Positions 35,666 to 49,200 of a stretch of 64,000 nucleotides of DNA are shown one piece after another. How positions within the stretch are numbered: position 1 is the stretch's first letter; each line of letters starts with the position of its first letter. A model generated the notes under the pieces. That model was not told the origin of the DNA. It saw only the letters and a list, made by a program, of their open reading frames with translations, and did no database searches. A program made the position numbers and the translations under genes. This stretch comes from Warburgia ugandensis (Eukaryota; Streptophyta; Magnoliopsida; Canellales; Canellaceae). The stretch is taken from contig CP141132.1 of the NCBI GenBank assembly GCA_035236585.1, positions 24,945,445 through 25,009,444 of the forward strand, given 5' to 3'.

Positions 35666-37962
35666 TGATAAGTGCTCAATTTTGTATAAAAAGTATCCAA
35701 ATAGAAGCCCATGTGCTATAAATTATATTGTTATTTTTAGAGTTTTTTTTTTCCAAAAATTTGTAATGCATGCATTTCTGACCTAATGATTTAAAATTTT
35801 GATATTTTATAGGTCCAGAAGCAAATCTAGAGTATGTGAATATCATTATTTTTTATGATTTAATTAGAATTTTTACACTTTTCTCAGAAGGGAGAAGATG
35901 ATCCTTCCCAAAAAGCCATGCATTTCCATCATTTGCATGAGAATTGGAGCCACTCATGAGGTAAACTAGTCCAACTAGGAAACCTAAGGAAGCCAAGCTA
36001 CTCAAGTCTTGAAGCCAAGTATTGCAATCACTTGAGCCACACAATTGGAGCACCAATTCAAGCAACTATTATGGTTAAAATATTTTTTTAAGGAATTTTG
36101 AGAGAGAATTGCAAAAGGTAAGATGATACGCATTAAGATACCCATCAAGAGAGAAAACCCCAATTTTCTAATCCATTTCCTAACCTTTTTCTCCACCACA
36201 CCCTAAGGTTCCATAATTTTTAACTTAAGGAGGGAGCCACAGTCCTATGATGATGCCTTCCCCCTCAGTTGTCAATTTTGGTGGTTTCTTGATTAGAAAA
36301 CCCCTAGATCTATCTCCAATTTAAAGCACATCAAAACCCTAGGTTTTCCTTAACTTTTTCACCTTAATTTATTCTACATTCTAGTCAATCACCATCCAAT
36401 TAGACGGGAAGGACATCCACTAACCATTCTAAGAAAAAGACTCCTCCCCTCTTAAAATAGGAAATAAGTCAACCATGCACTCTCTTACTTCTCTTTCTTA
36501 CATCATCTTTCCACCGACATCATCGTCCATTTATCATTCCTCATTTAAAACCATAGATCTAGATCTCCTTTGTTCCTTAATTCAACCTTTTGTAAGTAGA
36601 GGTTGGGTGAGACAACCTTGAAACATTACCTTCTTTGCTTGGTTATCTTTAAAGCTAGTCTTTGGTTTTCTTTGGTGTTAATATTCCTTTAGATTTATAG
36701 TTATTTCTTTAGTTACTTTCTCTCCAATTTAGGTGAATAGTTTGATTTTATTGTTTTAGTTTCATTGCCTTAGTTTTTCATTGTTTTAGTTCTGTAGTTT
36801 TACACACCTAGTTCCACCCTTCCATTGCCTTTGCTTCTTATTTCCATTCCCTTAGTTTTCTTACTCATTCATCAAAGATTAAAATTCACTCTTCTCTGGT
36901 AATGACAGCCAAGAGAAAAGGAAGCTTAGATCATTGATTGTCTTCCTTGGGTTAAGTGTTTTTCTCCTTAGATTCATTTAGTTTTAGGCAATATTTTTCT
37001 TGGCTGTAGTTCATCTCATTAACCTTATTTTATCTTGAATTCCTTTCTTGGTTTTCTTTGCATGTCATGATGCTTTAGTTTGTAAGCATCAGATTTTAGG
37101 ACTTTGTTTCTTGTGCAATTTTTAGATTTAGACACTTGTTTTATGTGTAGAATTTTGATGTAATTTGGCATTTATTCAGTAAAAATCTTTGAGAATTTTT
37201 GTTCTTCAATGTTTCCATTATCAAAGTAATTTAGATATGGATTTTTATCTTGCAAATAATTTATTTATTTTAGTTTCATTATATGCTTGATTTGATTTGA
37301 AGTTCTAAGTATGTGAAATATGGAAATTTTCTCCTTAATTTTTATGCTTTGTTTTCAGCCATTTAAACATCTTAATTTCTTAAATCCTTAGAAACCCATT
37401 TAGATTTTTAGATTGTTTATTAAAATCATATCATGGTTGCATGTTAGTTTGCATTTAGATTTTGAAATCTAGCCATCTTTGGACCCATGAACCATACTCA
37501 CCATCCATGGATCATGCACATGGAACATTGGGTTAATTCTCTTTGATTTTTGGTTAATTTAGTTTCTTAGTCTTGCTTTAGTAGTTTTTATTTAATTGTT
37601 TGCATCTTATTTTAGGTTTATAAGGTTTCCTTTTTATTATTTTTCTTAAGTTAGTTGCTTAGTTTAATTCATGCTTATTATGCATTATTTTCTTTTGTTA
37701 AGTGGATGTTAGTTAGGTAAGTTTCTAATCCATTGCTTACTTTTAATTCTAGCAAGTTTCCTTTAATTGTAGGTTCTAATTTCATGCTTTTACTTTTGTA
37801 GTTTAGATTCAAATCAATTCAATCTCTGTCTTTGGATAAAGTTATGTAATTTAAATAAGATCCATCCAACATACAAATTTGTGAGATTCCTCATGGGTTC
37901 AACCTCTCTCACTTGCAATACGAATTTAATTTGTGGACTTGCAAGTAATATTAAAACATGCA
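35666..37962 (+). mobile_element. solo Athila-type LTR inserted in the protease of copy 3
   Basis: It starts TGATAAGTGCTCAATTTTG and ends AAAACATGCA. It is flanked by GCCAC (35661-35665) and GCAAC (37963-37967), a 5-bp duplication with one mismatch. The protease motif continues exactly across the site. Near its end it has the family's U5 signature (GTGAGATTCC... GGACTTGCAAGT). It is 2,297 bp, with no primer site, polypurine tract or coding region next to it. It is a different subfamily from the LTR at 14709-17292. Confidence 0.85.
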
Positions 37963-37967
37963 GCAAC

Positions 37968-40900
37968 CATGTCCAATGCCTTAATTAATTATTGGAATCA
38001 TGTATTGAAATTTTCATCTGGCCATATTATAATAGAGCTAAACATGGTTAACATATGTAAGCATCCTTGAGAAATCTTTGATGACTTGCATAATATTGTT
38101 AACATGATAAATTCATTTTTGAATGATGAATTTGTTCAATTTTACATATTGGACCAATATGAGGCATGTTTAACTCATTTTAATGAATTTAATGAGGATG
38201 CATTAGCAGAGAAAGTTAATGCCCTCCTTGATTGTGTATTCATCATGGACATAAAGAAATGAAACCTCATTTATAGGAATTACCTTTGATCCACTCCCAC
38301 CCCATTAGCAATCGAACCTTCAAAACTTACGTGAAAACCTCTATCATTTGATTTCAAGTACGCATATTTAGGAGAAAAAGAAACTATTTTTTCATAATTT
38401 CCTCCCATTTAGAAACATCTCAAGATGAAAATTTAATATAAACATTAAAGGAACAAAAAGATGCAATAGGATGGACCCTTGTGAAGTTTAAGGGCATTAA
38501 CCCTTTAATTTGCACTTATAGGATGTATCCAAAGAATGACGTTACACCATGTTGTTAACTGTAGTGCAGACTGAACCCCCAAATATGAAAGAAGTGGTAG
38601 AAGTTGTTAAATTGCTCAGTGTTGGGATTGTCTACCCCCATAAGTGATAACAAATGGGTGAGTCCAACCAAGTGGTTGCAAAGAATTCCAGAGTGGTAGT
38701 AGTAACAAACACCAACAATGAACCCATTCCTACTTAAGTTACCAGTGGTTGGTGTATGTGTACAAATTATCAAATGTTGAATATTGTCACTATAAAGGAC
38801 TAGTCCCCTTGTCCTTTATTGATCAAATGTTAGAACGGGTAGTAGGAGACCACTTTTACTATTTTAGATGGTTATTTTGGATATAACTAAATAGAAATTG
38901 CACCAAAGACTAGGAAAAGACCATATTTACCTATCCTTTTAGTATTTTTGCTTACAAAAGGATGTTATTTGGATTTTGTAATGCTTCAACTACTCTTCAA
39001 AGATGTATGCTAAGTATTTTCAATGATATAGTAGAGCGATTTTTATAGGTCTTCATGGACATCTTTTTTGTTTTCAGGGATTCATTTGAAACATGCCTTG
39101 AAATTTTAAGGAAAGTCTTGAATTTTTGTGAGGAGAAGAATTTAGGTTGTTAGTCACATTGTTCCATCCAAAGGTACAGAGGTAGATAAAGCCAAAAATG
39201 ATTTCACCACTAATCTACGCATCCCTATTAGTTAGAAATATTTGTTCTTTCTCAGGGCGTGTGATATGTAATAGGAGGTTTATTAAGGATTTCAAAAAGG
39301 ATATTATTTTGAGGGGATTGCTGACTGTTAAAAAGCTTTCACAAAGCTAAAAGACAAGTTAACCATCACATCTATCATGTAGCCACCCGACTAGAGTTTA
39401 TCCTTTGAAATCATGTGTGATGATAATGACTATGCTATAGAAATAGCATTAGGACAAAGAAAGAATAAAGAGCCATATGCCATCTGCTATGCCTATAGGA
39501 CCCTTAATAGTACTCAAATAAACTATTTCATTATGCAAAAGGAACTCCTTATTGTAGTCTTTGCATTGGATAAGTTTAGGACCTACTTGGTAGGTTCTAT
39601 GATAGTCATTTTCATGGATCATTCATACTCAAGTATCTTCTTTTGAAGAAGTATGCTAAGCCATGACTTCTTATATGGGTTCTTCTACTCAAAGAATTTG
39701 ATATTTAAATTACAAATAAGAAAGGAGTAGAAAATGTAGTAGCAGGCCATTTTTTCCACCTTGTCCTAACTGATACTTTGAAAGAGTTGCCAACCAAAGA
39801 TATGTTCCTGGAGGAGCAACTATTTCATATCTCCATTCCCCTTAGTTTGTTGATATCATAAATTATTTGGTGATAGGGAGGATACCTTAACATCAGAGAA
39901 AGCAAGAAAAGAAAAAAATTCTGCAATGTGAAGCACTATTTCTAAGATAATGAATATGCATTTAAGTACTACTTATATCAGATAATTAGGAGATGTCCCC
40001 ATGATATTGAAGAAAAAAGTGCCATCTCCTTCTTTCATTCAAAGGAATTTGGAGGAAATTTTTTTGGTAAAAAATTTGCAGTGTGAATTTTACTAGCCCA
40101 CCTTGTTTAAAGACACATGTCTTCTACAAAGCTTGCAAAGTTTGTCAAAAGTTAGGAAGATTAACTTGGAGGAATATGATGCCTATGAACATCATTCTTT
40201 TAATTGAGGTATTTTATTGTTGTGGCATCAATTTCATAAGGACATTCCCTCCTTTTGGATATTTGCACATATTGGTAGTTGTAGACTCTATATCCAAGTG
40301 GATTGAGGCTATTCCCTATAGGAATAATAATCACAAAATGGTTGTTAAGTTTTTAAAAGAGAGCATATTTTTGAGATTAGGTACACCTCAAGCCATTATC
40401 AGTGACACTTGTACTCATTTTTGCAACAGAGCTTAAGCAGCTCTTATGAACAAATATGACATAACACATAAGTTGCACCACTATTACCACAAACAAGTGG
40501 GCAAGTGGAAGTTTCTGATTAGGCTATCAATCAAATTCTTCAAAAGGCTATTAACCCAAATCATAAGGATTGGTCAATTCAACTGGTCGATGCACTTTGG
40601 GCAAGGAGGACTACATAGAAATCCTAATTAGTATGTCTCCTTGCCATACCTTATATAGCAAAGGTTGCAGCTTGCCTATGGAACTAGAACATAGAGCCTA
40701 ATAGGCTATTAAAATGTTTAATTTTAGCAAGGATAAAATAGGCTTGCATCCCAAATTCTAGCTCAATGTGTTAGTAGAGATGATATAGGAAGCTTATGAA
40801 AGTAAAAAGGATTTACGAGGGAAAGAGGAAAGTCTTTGATGACAAAAATATTTTGAGAAAATCCTTTACTCCATCTTAGAAGGTTCTCCTTCACATATCT

Positions 40901-41050
40901 AGGCCTCATCTCTTCCCAGGGGAGTTTAAAACTTGATTAATTAGTCCATATGTATTAATGAAGTTTTTCTATATAGGAATGTCGAGGTTGAGGATACTAA
41001 GATTGACAACAGTTTAAAGTTGAATGGTCATTGTCTTAAGCCTTTCCTAA
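37968..41050 (+). pseudogene. Athila copy 3: protease end, RT, RNase H, integrase
   Basis: The pol relic resumes with SNALINYW. RT spans about 38400-39350, and its catalytic motif near 39051-39063 reads FMDI in place of FMDD. RNase H is at about 39400-39770 (open for 77 codons from 39413, IMCDDNDYAIEIALGQRKN). Integrase is at about 39960-40660: the first catalytic Asp is Asn (GINFIRTFP), the second is present (AIISDTCTHF), and a frameshift follows, after which the expected SGQVEVS lies in another frame near 40490-40520. Stops and shifts are common. It is non-functional. Confidence 0.8.
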
Positions 41051-42319
41051 AATACTATGATCCAGGTGTTAAGTCCACAAATATGTAAGATCCTATCTAC
41101 CACAATTGAGTGGACCCCATCCTTTTGTATATTTCTAAAATAGCTTTTTAGAACTTGGTTCTTTTTTCTTTTTTTTTCATTGCACATTTCTTTATTTCTC
41201 AGTGTTTCATCATCCCACTTTTCAAACATTGAGGATAATGTTTCATTTAGGTTGGGGGTGAATAATTGTGCTGAATTATTAGTATGTATATAATTGTTTT
41301 CCTTTATAAAATAATTTAAAAAAAAAACAATTTTGAAAAAAAAAAATGAGCCATTTTTGAAAATCTTTTTGAGTTTTTAGGTTTGTTACTTTACCATGAG
41401 AAGTCCTGGACCTTCTAAAGTCTAGTCTTTCTAACTTTAGCTTATTAATATAATTGTGTATGTTTAATTATTTTTGAAGCATTTCATGGAATCCAACCTT
41501 AAATCACATTTTTTTTACACAATCACACATGTATACAATATAGATCAATGAGTAGTCATGACTCAGAGACCCTAAAGAAATTTTGTGGAGACTTATAACA
41601 CACATGAGCTTTGGAGTGATTCATTCTTTGGAGAGTTATATATAAATCTTAGTTTTCTTTAGCATGCATGATTTATAAATGATCCCAATATTCTTTGATT
41701 TTGTTAGTTTTCAAGATTCACTATGATTATTACCCTTAGTTTTCTAAGAAGTTTGTTGAAACTAATAAGTGATATGAAACCTAGGAAATGATTTGGGCCA
41801 TATTTATTTTAAACCTACAGCCTAAAGCCCACTCAATGATACTTTTACTACTATTTGGCCCCTTTGAGCATCCATTACCTACTTTCTTAAAAAGAATAAG
41901 TTAGAGATGATTGAAGAAATTCCTTTAAGTTGCAATACAAGTAAGGAAGTGAATACCAAGAAAATAACACAAAAAAGTTTTTCAAAGAAATATAAAAGAA
42001 AAGAAGAAAAATAGAAAAGTGCAAACTAGTGTTAACTTCAATATAAAAAAGAAGAATTTTCAATTTTTAGTAGAAGGCCACTACTTATTTATGAAGGCTT
42101 CAAATAACTTATATATCTGTTTCCTTGCTTAATCCCATCCTAAGCTTACATTTTATGCCAGTATAAGATTGATAGATTCCAGGAGGAATATAGTCTTGCT
42201 GGGGACATGAATAGATAGAAATAAGGGTGTAGTATCTTTAACTTTCTTTGTAAATGACATCTTTTCCAAAGGGATCAAAATAATTCCTTATTAACTCTAG
42301 TTCTTTCATTTGAATATGG
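41051..42319 (+). mobile_element. Athila copy 3: 3' untranslated tail
   Basis: Non-coding tail with the family's 'TTGAGGATAATGTTTCATTT' block at about 41229 and 'AACCTAGGAAATGATTTGGG' near 41780, parallel to 9263-9780 in copy 1. It stops at 42319, where a reversed LTR fragment starts. Its own 3' LTR is not found. Confidence 0.65.
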
Positions 42320-42556
42320 TGTATGTTTTATAAGTACTCGCAAGCGTATGAATCGATGTAGTAAATTTACTTAAGTGAAGTCTTCCATTAGGAATCTCAC
42401 AGAATTTTAAGTGTTTAAATTTCCTATCCTTACCAAAGAAAGATTGTATATGATTAATTCTAAGAATTGAAAGAACAAGGAAATAGAAACATGCGTGGAA
42501 TTAAAAACTAAACCAAGGAATTTTTTTTAATAACAAAATCTTCTAAAACATAATGG
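42320..42556 (-). mobile_element. Athila-type LTR fragment (U5 end), reversed
   Basis: It begins TGTATGTTTTATAAGTACTC on the plus strand, aligning with the TG end of the solo LTR at 27497. The U5 signature follows in reverse (AAGCGTATGAATCGATGTAG, then a block ending AGGAATCTCAC). It breaks off at 42556, exactly where the 3' LTR of copy 4 begins. The segment at 63410-64000 may be the rest of the same LTR. Confidence 0.6.
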
Positions 42557-44365
42557 TGTAGCTTTAATATTACTGGAAACCACACAAATCAATGTAGTAA
42601 TTGTACATAAGTGAGGATGATCCCACGAGGAATCCCATGGCTTTGTAGAGTGATTGAATCTTGCTTAAACCACTTATTCTAGGCAAAGAGAGATTGAATT
42701 TGATCTAAACTAGGAATGTGCATAACATGGAAAAGCAAACATGCATGAATTTAGAAACTAAACTAAGAAAACTTTTTAAAACTAATGTAAGATTCCACTA
42801 AACTTAAACTACAACTAAGGAAACCTAAACATGACTTAAACTAATCTACAAAACATGAAACAATCAGAAACATGGTGTGCATGATTTGAATAAGAAAATG
42901 AGCATGGAATATTGCACATGAAATATGATAATTTATGAATTGAAATTCATACAAGATTTTGTGTGCACATTACATAGATATTTGAAAGAAAAATTCTGAA
43001 TATTCAAAGATGAAAATCTGACCCAAAACTAAGTTTAACATTCACTATCGAATAGCCAAAGATGCATGTCTGTAATGCAAAGAAAGATCCAAGGAGAAAG
43101 AGAGGGAAAAGGTTGGGAATGAGAACAATGGATGAGCAATGAAATCAAGGGGATTCAAGAAACAATAACTTGATTCGAGGACTCCAATCTCTTGGATGTC
43201 ACTACAAGAGAGTTGTGGTCCTTGAACAAAAGGATCTAAAGTTGAAATCAAAATCCAAACAAGCAAGGAAAACTAGGGAACATAAACAAAGAAGACAAGG
43301 AAACAAGGAAAAGAACCAAGGAAACAAACAAGGGAAGAAATAACAAGACACCAACTTGGAAATTAAGTTTAAAATGCAAAGGAAAAGTGTGCTGGACTTG
43401 AAAGAGGCTGGAACAACTGGAATAAGGCTTGAAGGAAGAGAACCATGTTTGAAATCCAAGTGGAGGACTATCCCAAGAAGGGGGCGTGGAATACCCTATG
43501 TAAAAAAACGTGGAGGACCTCACTCTCTTTTATACTATGTTCCAACTTTTCTAGAAGGATAAGATTTTCTATAATTCTATCCCTAGAAAAATAGGAAATA
43601 AAAGATAAGATTTGGGATAGAGATAAGATAAGATAGGTAACTTAAGAAGGGAATTACAAGTAGGACTCTAGTAAGGTGCTAGGAACATGGGGATTAGAGG
43701 GTGAGAGAAAAGGAAAGTCTAAGGAAGGAGGAGTCTTCTCCTATTGGTCCATCTTGTATGTTACCTACCCTTGTTGACAAGTCAAACTTTCTTCCTATTT
43801 TCTCTCATTAAATCACATTTTTCTTCAAGTGGGAGGTTACATTGAAACTTCCCAGTACATGTGGACAATGTAGTTAGCTTAAATGTCTCAGGTTGTTGTC
43901 TTTGACTTGATGGCTTCAATGGCTTGCACCCTTGTATTCAAGGCTCATGAGGCTTGCCTTCTACTAGATTTTCCTTGATGGCTTTTTTCCTTACCTAGAA
44001 ATGACCTTGAACTTCACTTGACCTTTGGAATGGTGGGAATTTAGATCCGTTTTGTCTTGGTTGATCTTGATCTTTGATTCTCATCTAAAGCAATCTAGAT
44101 TTTCCTTGATGGCTTTTTTTCTTACCTAGAAATGACCTTGAACTTCGCTTGACCTTTGGAATGGTGGGAATTTAGATCCGTTTTGTCTTGGTTGATCTTG
44201 ATCTTTGATTCTCATCTAAAGCAATCTCAGTCATTGGATCAACATCTCAATACCTACAAAAGATTTTTAAAAAAACTCTAATTAATTCCATGAAAATTAT
44301 GACAATTCACATGCCTACTCTAAATTAGCTTCTAAACTTGCAATATATTAAAATTTTGAATCATT
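42557..44365 (-). mobile_element. Athila copy 4: 3' LTR
   Basis: TGTAGCTTTAATATTACTGG opens it on the plus strand, matching the TGTAGCTTTAATTTTACTAA start of the LTR at 61634. Similarity continues by eye to 'TTTTGAATCATTA' at about 44355 and is then lost. It carries a 131-bp tandem duplication that is absent from the 61634 LTR. The open frames at 43045-43562 are LTR sequence; similar frames occur in the partner at 62082-62378. Confidence 0.7.
43964..44225. repeat. 131-bp tandem duplication in LTR
   Basis: Two head-to-tail copies (43964-44094 and 44095-44225) that differ at only two positions. The partner LTR at about 63030-63165 has one unit. The duplication therefore arose after insertion and recently compared with LTR divergence. 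Confidence 0.9.
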
Positions 44366-46080
44366 ACTTTTGAAATCCCTAGTGGACGAGTTACGCCTCA
44401 TGAGAGTTTGGAGTGAATATACCCACAAAATTCAATAAGGTTAAGTTCCTTTATTTTTTTTCAAAAAATTCTCATCCATTAGTGCTCTACTTGCTTTAAG
44501 AACTTAATAAGGATAAATGTGAAATTCTACAAATTACCCACATACACAAGCTATTTTGTTAGAGTTGTATCTTAGAGTGCAATGTGTGCACTGGCTACAT
44601 AAGTCTAGAATTCTAAACAGATATGCTTCTAGTCCATTGAAAAGAACTCTTAACGTCAAATTGTCACTGGTATACACTCAGAAATGAAGCTCTCAAACAA
44701 AAGAGTTGAACAAAATTCTCTCACTATGTGACCAAATCCAAAGATACTGATGGTTCACATAATCTTATAAACACAAATGAGATAAGAAATGTGATCCCTA
44801 AGAAAGGATGCCATTATCAAGACCAGAAAGGTTAGTTCACATTAATTCGTTTGTATTTATATCCTCTTTAAGGCTATTGTCCACCTTAAGATCTATAAGC
44901 TTTTGGATAGAACAAAACATAGGCTTGGGAATGATTCTAAAAGAAGGGTGCAAGGCTTCAAAGTTTCAATGAGTAGAGGTGTTGAATAATTGTTTGACAA
45001 CTTTTATTTGAATTACACCAAAGTGAATTCTTTTCTATTTTTCCATCTCTTTAGTTCTCTTTTTGTTGATATTTATTGTCAACCTTCTTTTGTATTTTTG
45101 AGAAGGAAGGATTTTTCTTCGTAAGCATTTTAATTCTTAGAATTTTGTCCTTTTTGAACTTTTTCTACTATCTCTACTCATTTTTGAAAGATAGGTAAAT
45201 GATATTTAACCAGGGTTTTTAGGTTAAATTTGATGAGTTTTCGAAAAGAAAAGGCTTACTAAGAGGCTCAAAGGGTCTAACTAGTGGTATAATATATTGA
45301 GTAGGATTTATGTCTCTAGGATAAAACAAGGATGGCCTGTCTCTAGAATAAAACAAGATGGCATAGGTTCCTTAAAGCCTATCAGATTCAATAAATGGTT
45401 AGGAAAGAAAGTTAGTACTCTTACTTCGTTCTTGGCAATTGACTAAAACAAAGATATTGGGATCTTTCAAAATTGATGGTCACTAAAGAAATTATGAAAT
45501 TATATATAACTCTGAAAAAGATGATAGTCTCCAATACTTACAAGGTATGCAAGTCTCCACTGATTTCCTCAAGGTTTCTAATTCATAACTATTTATGAGT
45601 CTAGACATGCATTGCGTGTAAGTGTGTTTCGAGTTGAACTTTCATAAAACACTTTAGGGAATGAATAAGATGTAGAAATAATCATATGCATTTCTATTGA
45701 GAAGTTAAAGTAGGAGAAATAATAAGATTCTAAAAATCCAATTCCCATCATAGTAAAGGAACTTTGACCTTAAAAACTTTGAAAAACTCCCTCTATCATT
45801 TTTCTAAGAAAAACTCAAAATCTCATGCATATCTACAACCCCAACCTAAGCTAATCATTGCCCCCAATGTTTCAAAAGAAAAGAGTCCTACATGATAAAT
45901 GGGTAATGTAGAACAATGAGACTTTCTAAGACCCTAAGTTGCCTCCCTATGAATATTTAGTTTTACATCTTTAGCTTGACATACAATGACATGATGAATG
46001 CAATTTTAATGCTGAAGCTAATTTTATGATTGATGCAAGTGTCATGGGACATGCTAAGGTAGGTCATGGAATAAATGTCC
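44366..46080 (-). mobile_element. Athila copy 4: 3' untranslated tail
   Basis: Non-coding. In reverse it matches the tails of copies 1-3, with the 'AACATTGGGGGCAATGATTA' block in reverse near 45866 and the 'CTTTAAGGAACCTATGCCAT' region at 45360-45390. A small internal repeat (GTCTCTAGGATAAAACAAG and a close second copy) lies at 45311-45362. No gene is seen. Confidence 0.65.
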
Positions 46081-49000
46081 CTCTAAAAATATCTCCTCTA
46101 ACAATTGCCCAACTCTAGATAAGGTTTCAATATTTTCCAAATGAATTTGTAAATCTCACCATCCTTTTCTATCTGGATGGTCCCATAAGGTTAAACAATA
46201 CATACTATGTAAGGTCCAGTATATCGAGATAAAAGTTTTCCTAGGAATAGATACAATATAAAATTATACAAAAAGATCTTCTATCCTAGGCTTAAGGACC
46301 TTTACAATATGTGTTTATCATGATTACTCTTCATACAGTCTTTGTGTAGCTTAACTAACTCATCTGCATCTTTCCTAGGCTCATCCAATTGATTAAGTTT
46401 AGTTTTCTATGAGTCCCAGTAGTATCTAAGTCATAATTGAGCTTTTTAGTAGCCCAATATGCTTTATGTTCAAGTTCTACTGGTAGGTGGTAGGCCTTTT
46501 CATAGACTAGTCAGCAAGATGACATGTCTATAGGGGTTTTAAATGTAGTGTGATATGTCCATAAACCATTACTAAGCCTCAAAGACCAATCTTTCCTATT
46601 TGGATTGACTGTCTTTTCTAAAATTCACTTTATCTCCCTATTTGACACTTCTACCTATCCATTTGTCTAAAGATGATAAGAGGCAGCTATCCTATGTTTA
46701 ACAACATATTTCTTCATTAAATTCTCAAAAACTTGATTGTAAGTGTTTTTCCCTATCACTCATTATGGCCAAGGAGTACCAAAGCGTGCAAATTTATTTT
46801 CTTTTAAGAACTTGACCACCACCTTTTGTTCATTAGTCATACATGGTATGGCTTGCACCCACTTAGACATGTAGTCCACTCCCACAAGGATGTATTGATA
46901 ACTAAAAAAGGACCCATGAAATGAATGCCCCAAACATCAAATGGATCAATGTTCAAAATTGGATTCAAGGGCATCATATTTCTTTTTCCTATGCTCCCTA
47001 ATTATAGACATCTAGCACATGATATGCAATAAGTATTTGAGTCCTTGAAAATGGTGGGGCAAAAGAAACCACACAACAACATTTTTTCAATTGTCTTTGA
47101 GGAACTGAAATGACCCCTGCATGCATGATAATGACATGAAAAAAATTGATTTTGTGATGTTCATTATTAGGTATGCATCTCCTTAATGACTTGATCAAGA
47201 CAATGCTTGAACATGTACAGCTTGTCCCATGTAAAGTGTTTTACCTTAGTAATGAATCTTTTTCTATCTTATTTAGACCAATGACTAAGAATTTGACATG
47301 TGATAAGCTAATTGACTACATTCGCATACCAAGGCAATTGAAAAATGTACAACAATTGTTCACCTAAAAAAGTTTCTATTGCACATTCTCCCTAGTAGAC
47401 TCCATAAATAATTTGAATAAGTTGTTTGCTACAACATTTTTAGAACCTTTCTTATCCCAAAATTCTAAATCAACAATAAGATTCATCAAATCAACCTAGG
47501 TTTAATATTCTTCTTAGAAAGAAGATATTTTAGTGATGCATGGTCTGAATATACAATGGCCTTAAATCCTAGAAAGTAAGATCTAATTTATCTAGGTATG
47601 TGTTATTGCAAAAACTCTTTTTATGTAGTATAGTAATTGAGTTGGCTATCATTGAGTGTCTTGCTAGCATAATATAGCACATGAGAAAGTTTTTTAGTAT
47701 GTTGCCCCAACACAACCTCAATCATGTAGTTTGAAGCATCACACATTATTTCGAATGGGAACTCCATTCTAGCAATCAAATAATGGGCTCAAACGTGAGT
47801 TTAGCGTTTAGGTTCTTGCATGCTTTCAAACAATTTTCAACAAATTCAAAAGATGCCTCCTTCATAAATAAATTACATAGGGCCTTAACAATTTTACTAA
47901 AGTCCTTAATGAATCGTATATAGAAACTAGCATGGCCTAAAAATGAGAAAATTTCTTTCACCTTTCTTTGTGGAGAAATGTAAGAGAGGCTTTGTCAACT
48001 TCTATTCCATTGTGTCATATCATGTGGCCTAAAACAATGCCATTTTAGACCTAAAATGACATTTTTCCCAATTTAGCACAAAATTCTTGTCCTCACATCT
48101 AGCAAGGACTAATTTTAAGTGGTGTAGGAATTCAACAAATGAAGAACTAAATACTAAAAATCCATCCATAAACACTTGTAAAAATCACTCCACCATATCA
48201 AAAGATATGGTCAACATGCACTTTGGAAAAGTTACTGGAGCATTACAAAGTTCAAAAGACATACAATAGTAGGAAAAGGTCTCAAAAGGGTAGGTGAAGA
48301 TAGTCTTCTCTTGGTCCTCAAGAGCTATGCAGATTTAGTTATAGCTAGAGTATCCATTAAGAAAGAAGCAATAACTATGACTAGTTAACCTTTCTAGCAT
48401 TTGGTCTATGAAGGGAAGAGGAAATTGATCTTTCCTCATGACAATGCTCATCTTTTGATAATCTATATGAACTTTCCATCCAATGGTCATGCAAGTGGGG
48501 ACTAACTTGTTATCCTCATTTGGATTACTATGACTCTAGATTTCTTGGGAACAACCTGAGCTGGGCTAACTCAAGTGCTGTCAAATATGGGGTAGACAAT
48601 ACCAACATCTAAGAGTTTAAGACTTTGTCTCTCACTACCTCTTTCATATTACGATTTAGTCTCCTCTTTGTTTCCCTAGATGTTTTAAGGTTTTCCTCAA
48701 GATGGATATTATGTATACACACAATAGGGCTAATCCCTTTGATGTCCACTATGGTCCACCTTAAAATTGTCTTATGTTTTTTTAGAACATCATGAAGCTT
48801 ACCTTTCTATTGTTTATCTGGATGTTAGGCTATGATTACAGGAAATGTTTCATTTGGTCCTAAGTAAGATGGTATAGGGATATAATCTGATGGAGGAAGA
48901 GGATTCACTAGAGTTCTCCATTTGCAAGTGTCCATTATAAGTGCAGCATCCAAAAGATCATTTACCTCTTCAGTGGACTTGCTTATATTAAAATCACACT

Positions 49001-49200
49001 TAAATTGTGCAAGACATGCCTCACGTGGGTTTCATATTGTCGAAAGATAACTTCATCACACCATTTCTATAATTGATGATGCCATTGTATGTTGTTAAGA
49101 ATGGGCGTCCAAGAATTACAAGGATCTAACTACCAGGGTTTGACAAAGGTTAGATATTTATGAAATGAAACATACATGAATATAAACTAGGTCCACCTAT
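46081..49200 (-). pseudogene. Athila copy 4: protease end, RT, RNase H, integrase
   Basis: From right to left: protease motif VILGRPFLTTYNG near 49115; RT about 48800-47960, with the catalytic site at 48161-48175 reading FMDG in place of FMDD; the connection region at 47776-47961 (SFLGHASFYIRFIKDFSKI); RNase H about 47770-47400; integrase zinc region near 47050; and core at 46950-46620. In the core the first catalytic Asp is His (DPFDVWGIHFMGPF), while the second (IMSD) and the Glu (VEVSNRE) are kept. Stops and shifts abound. Neither polymerase nor integrase could work. Confidence 0.85.
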
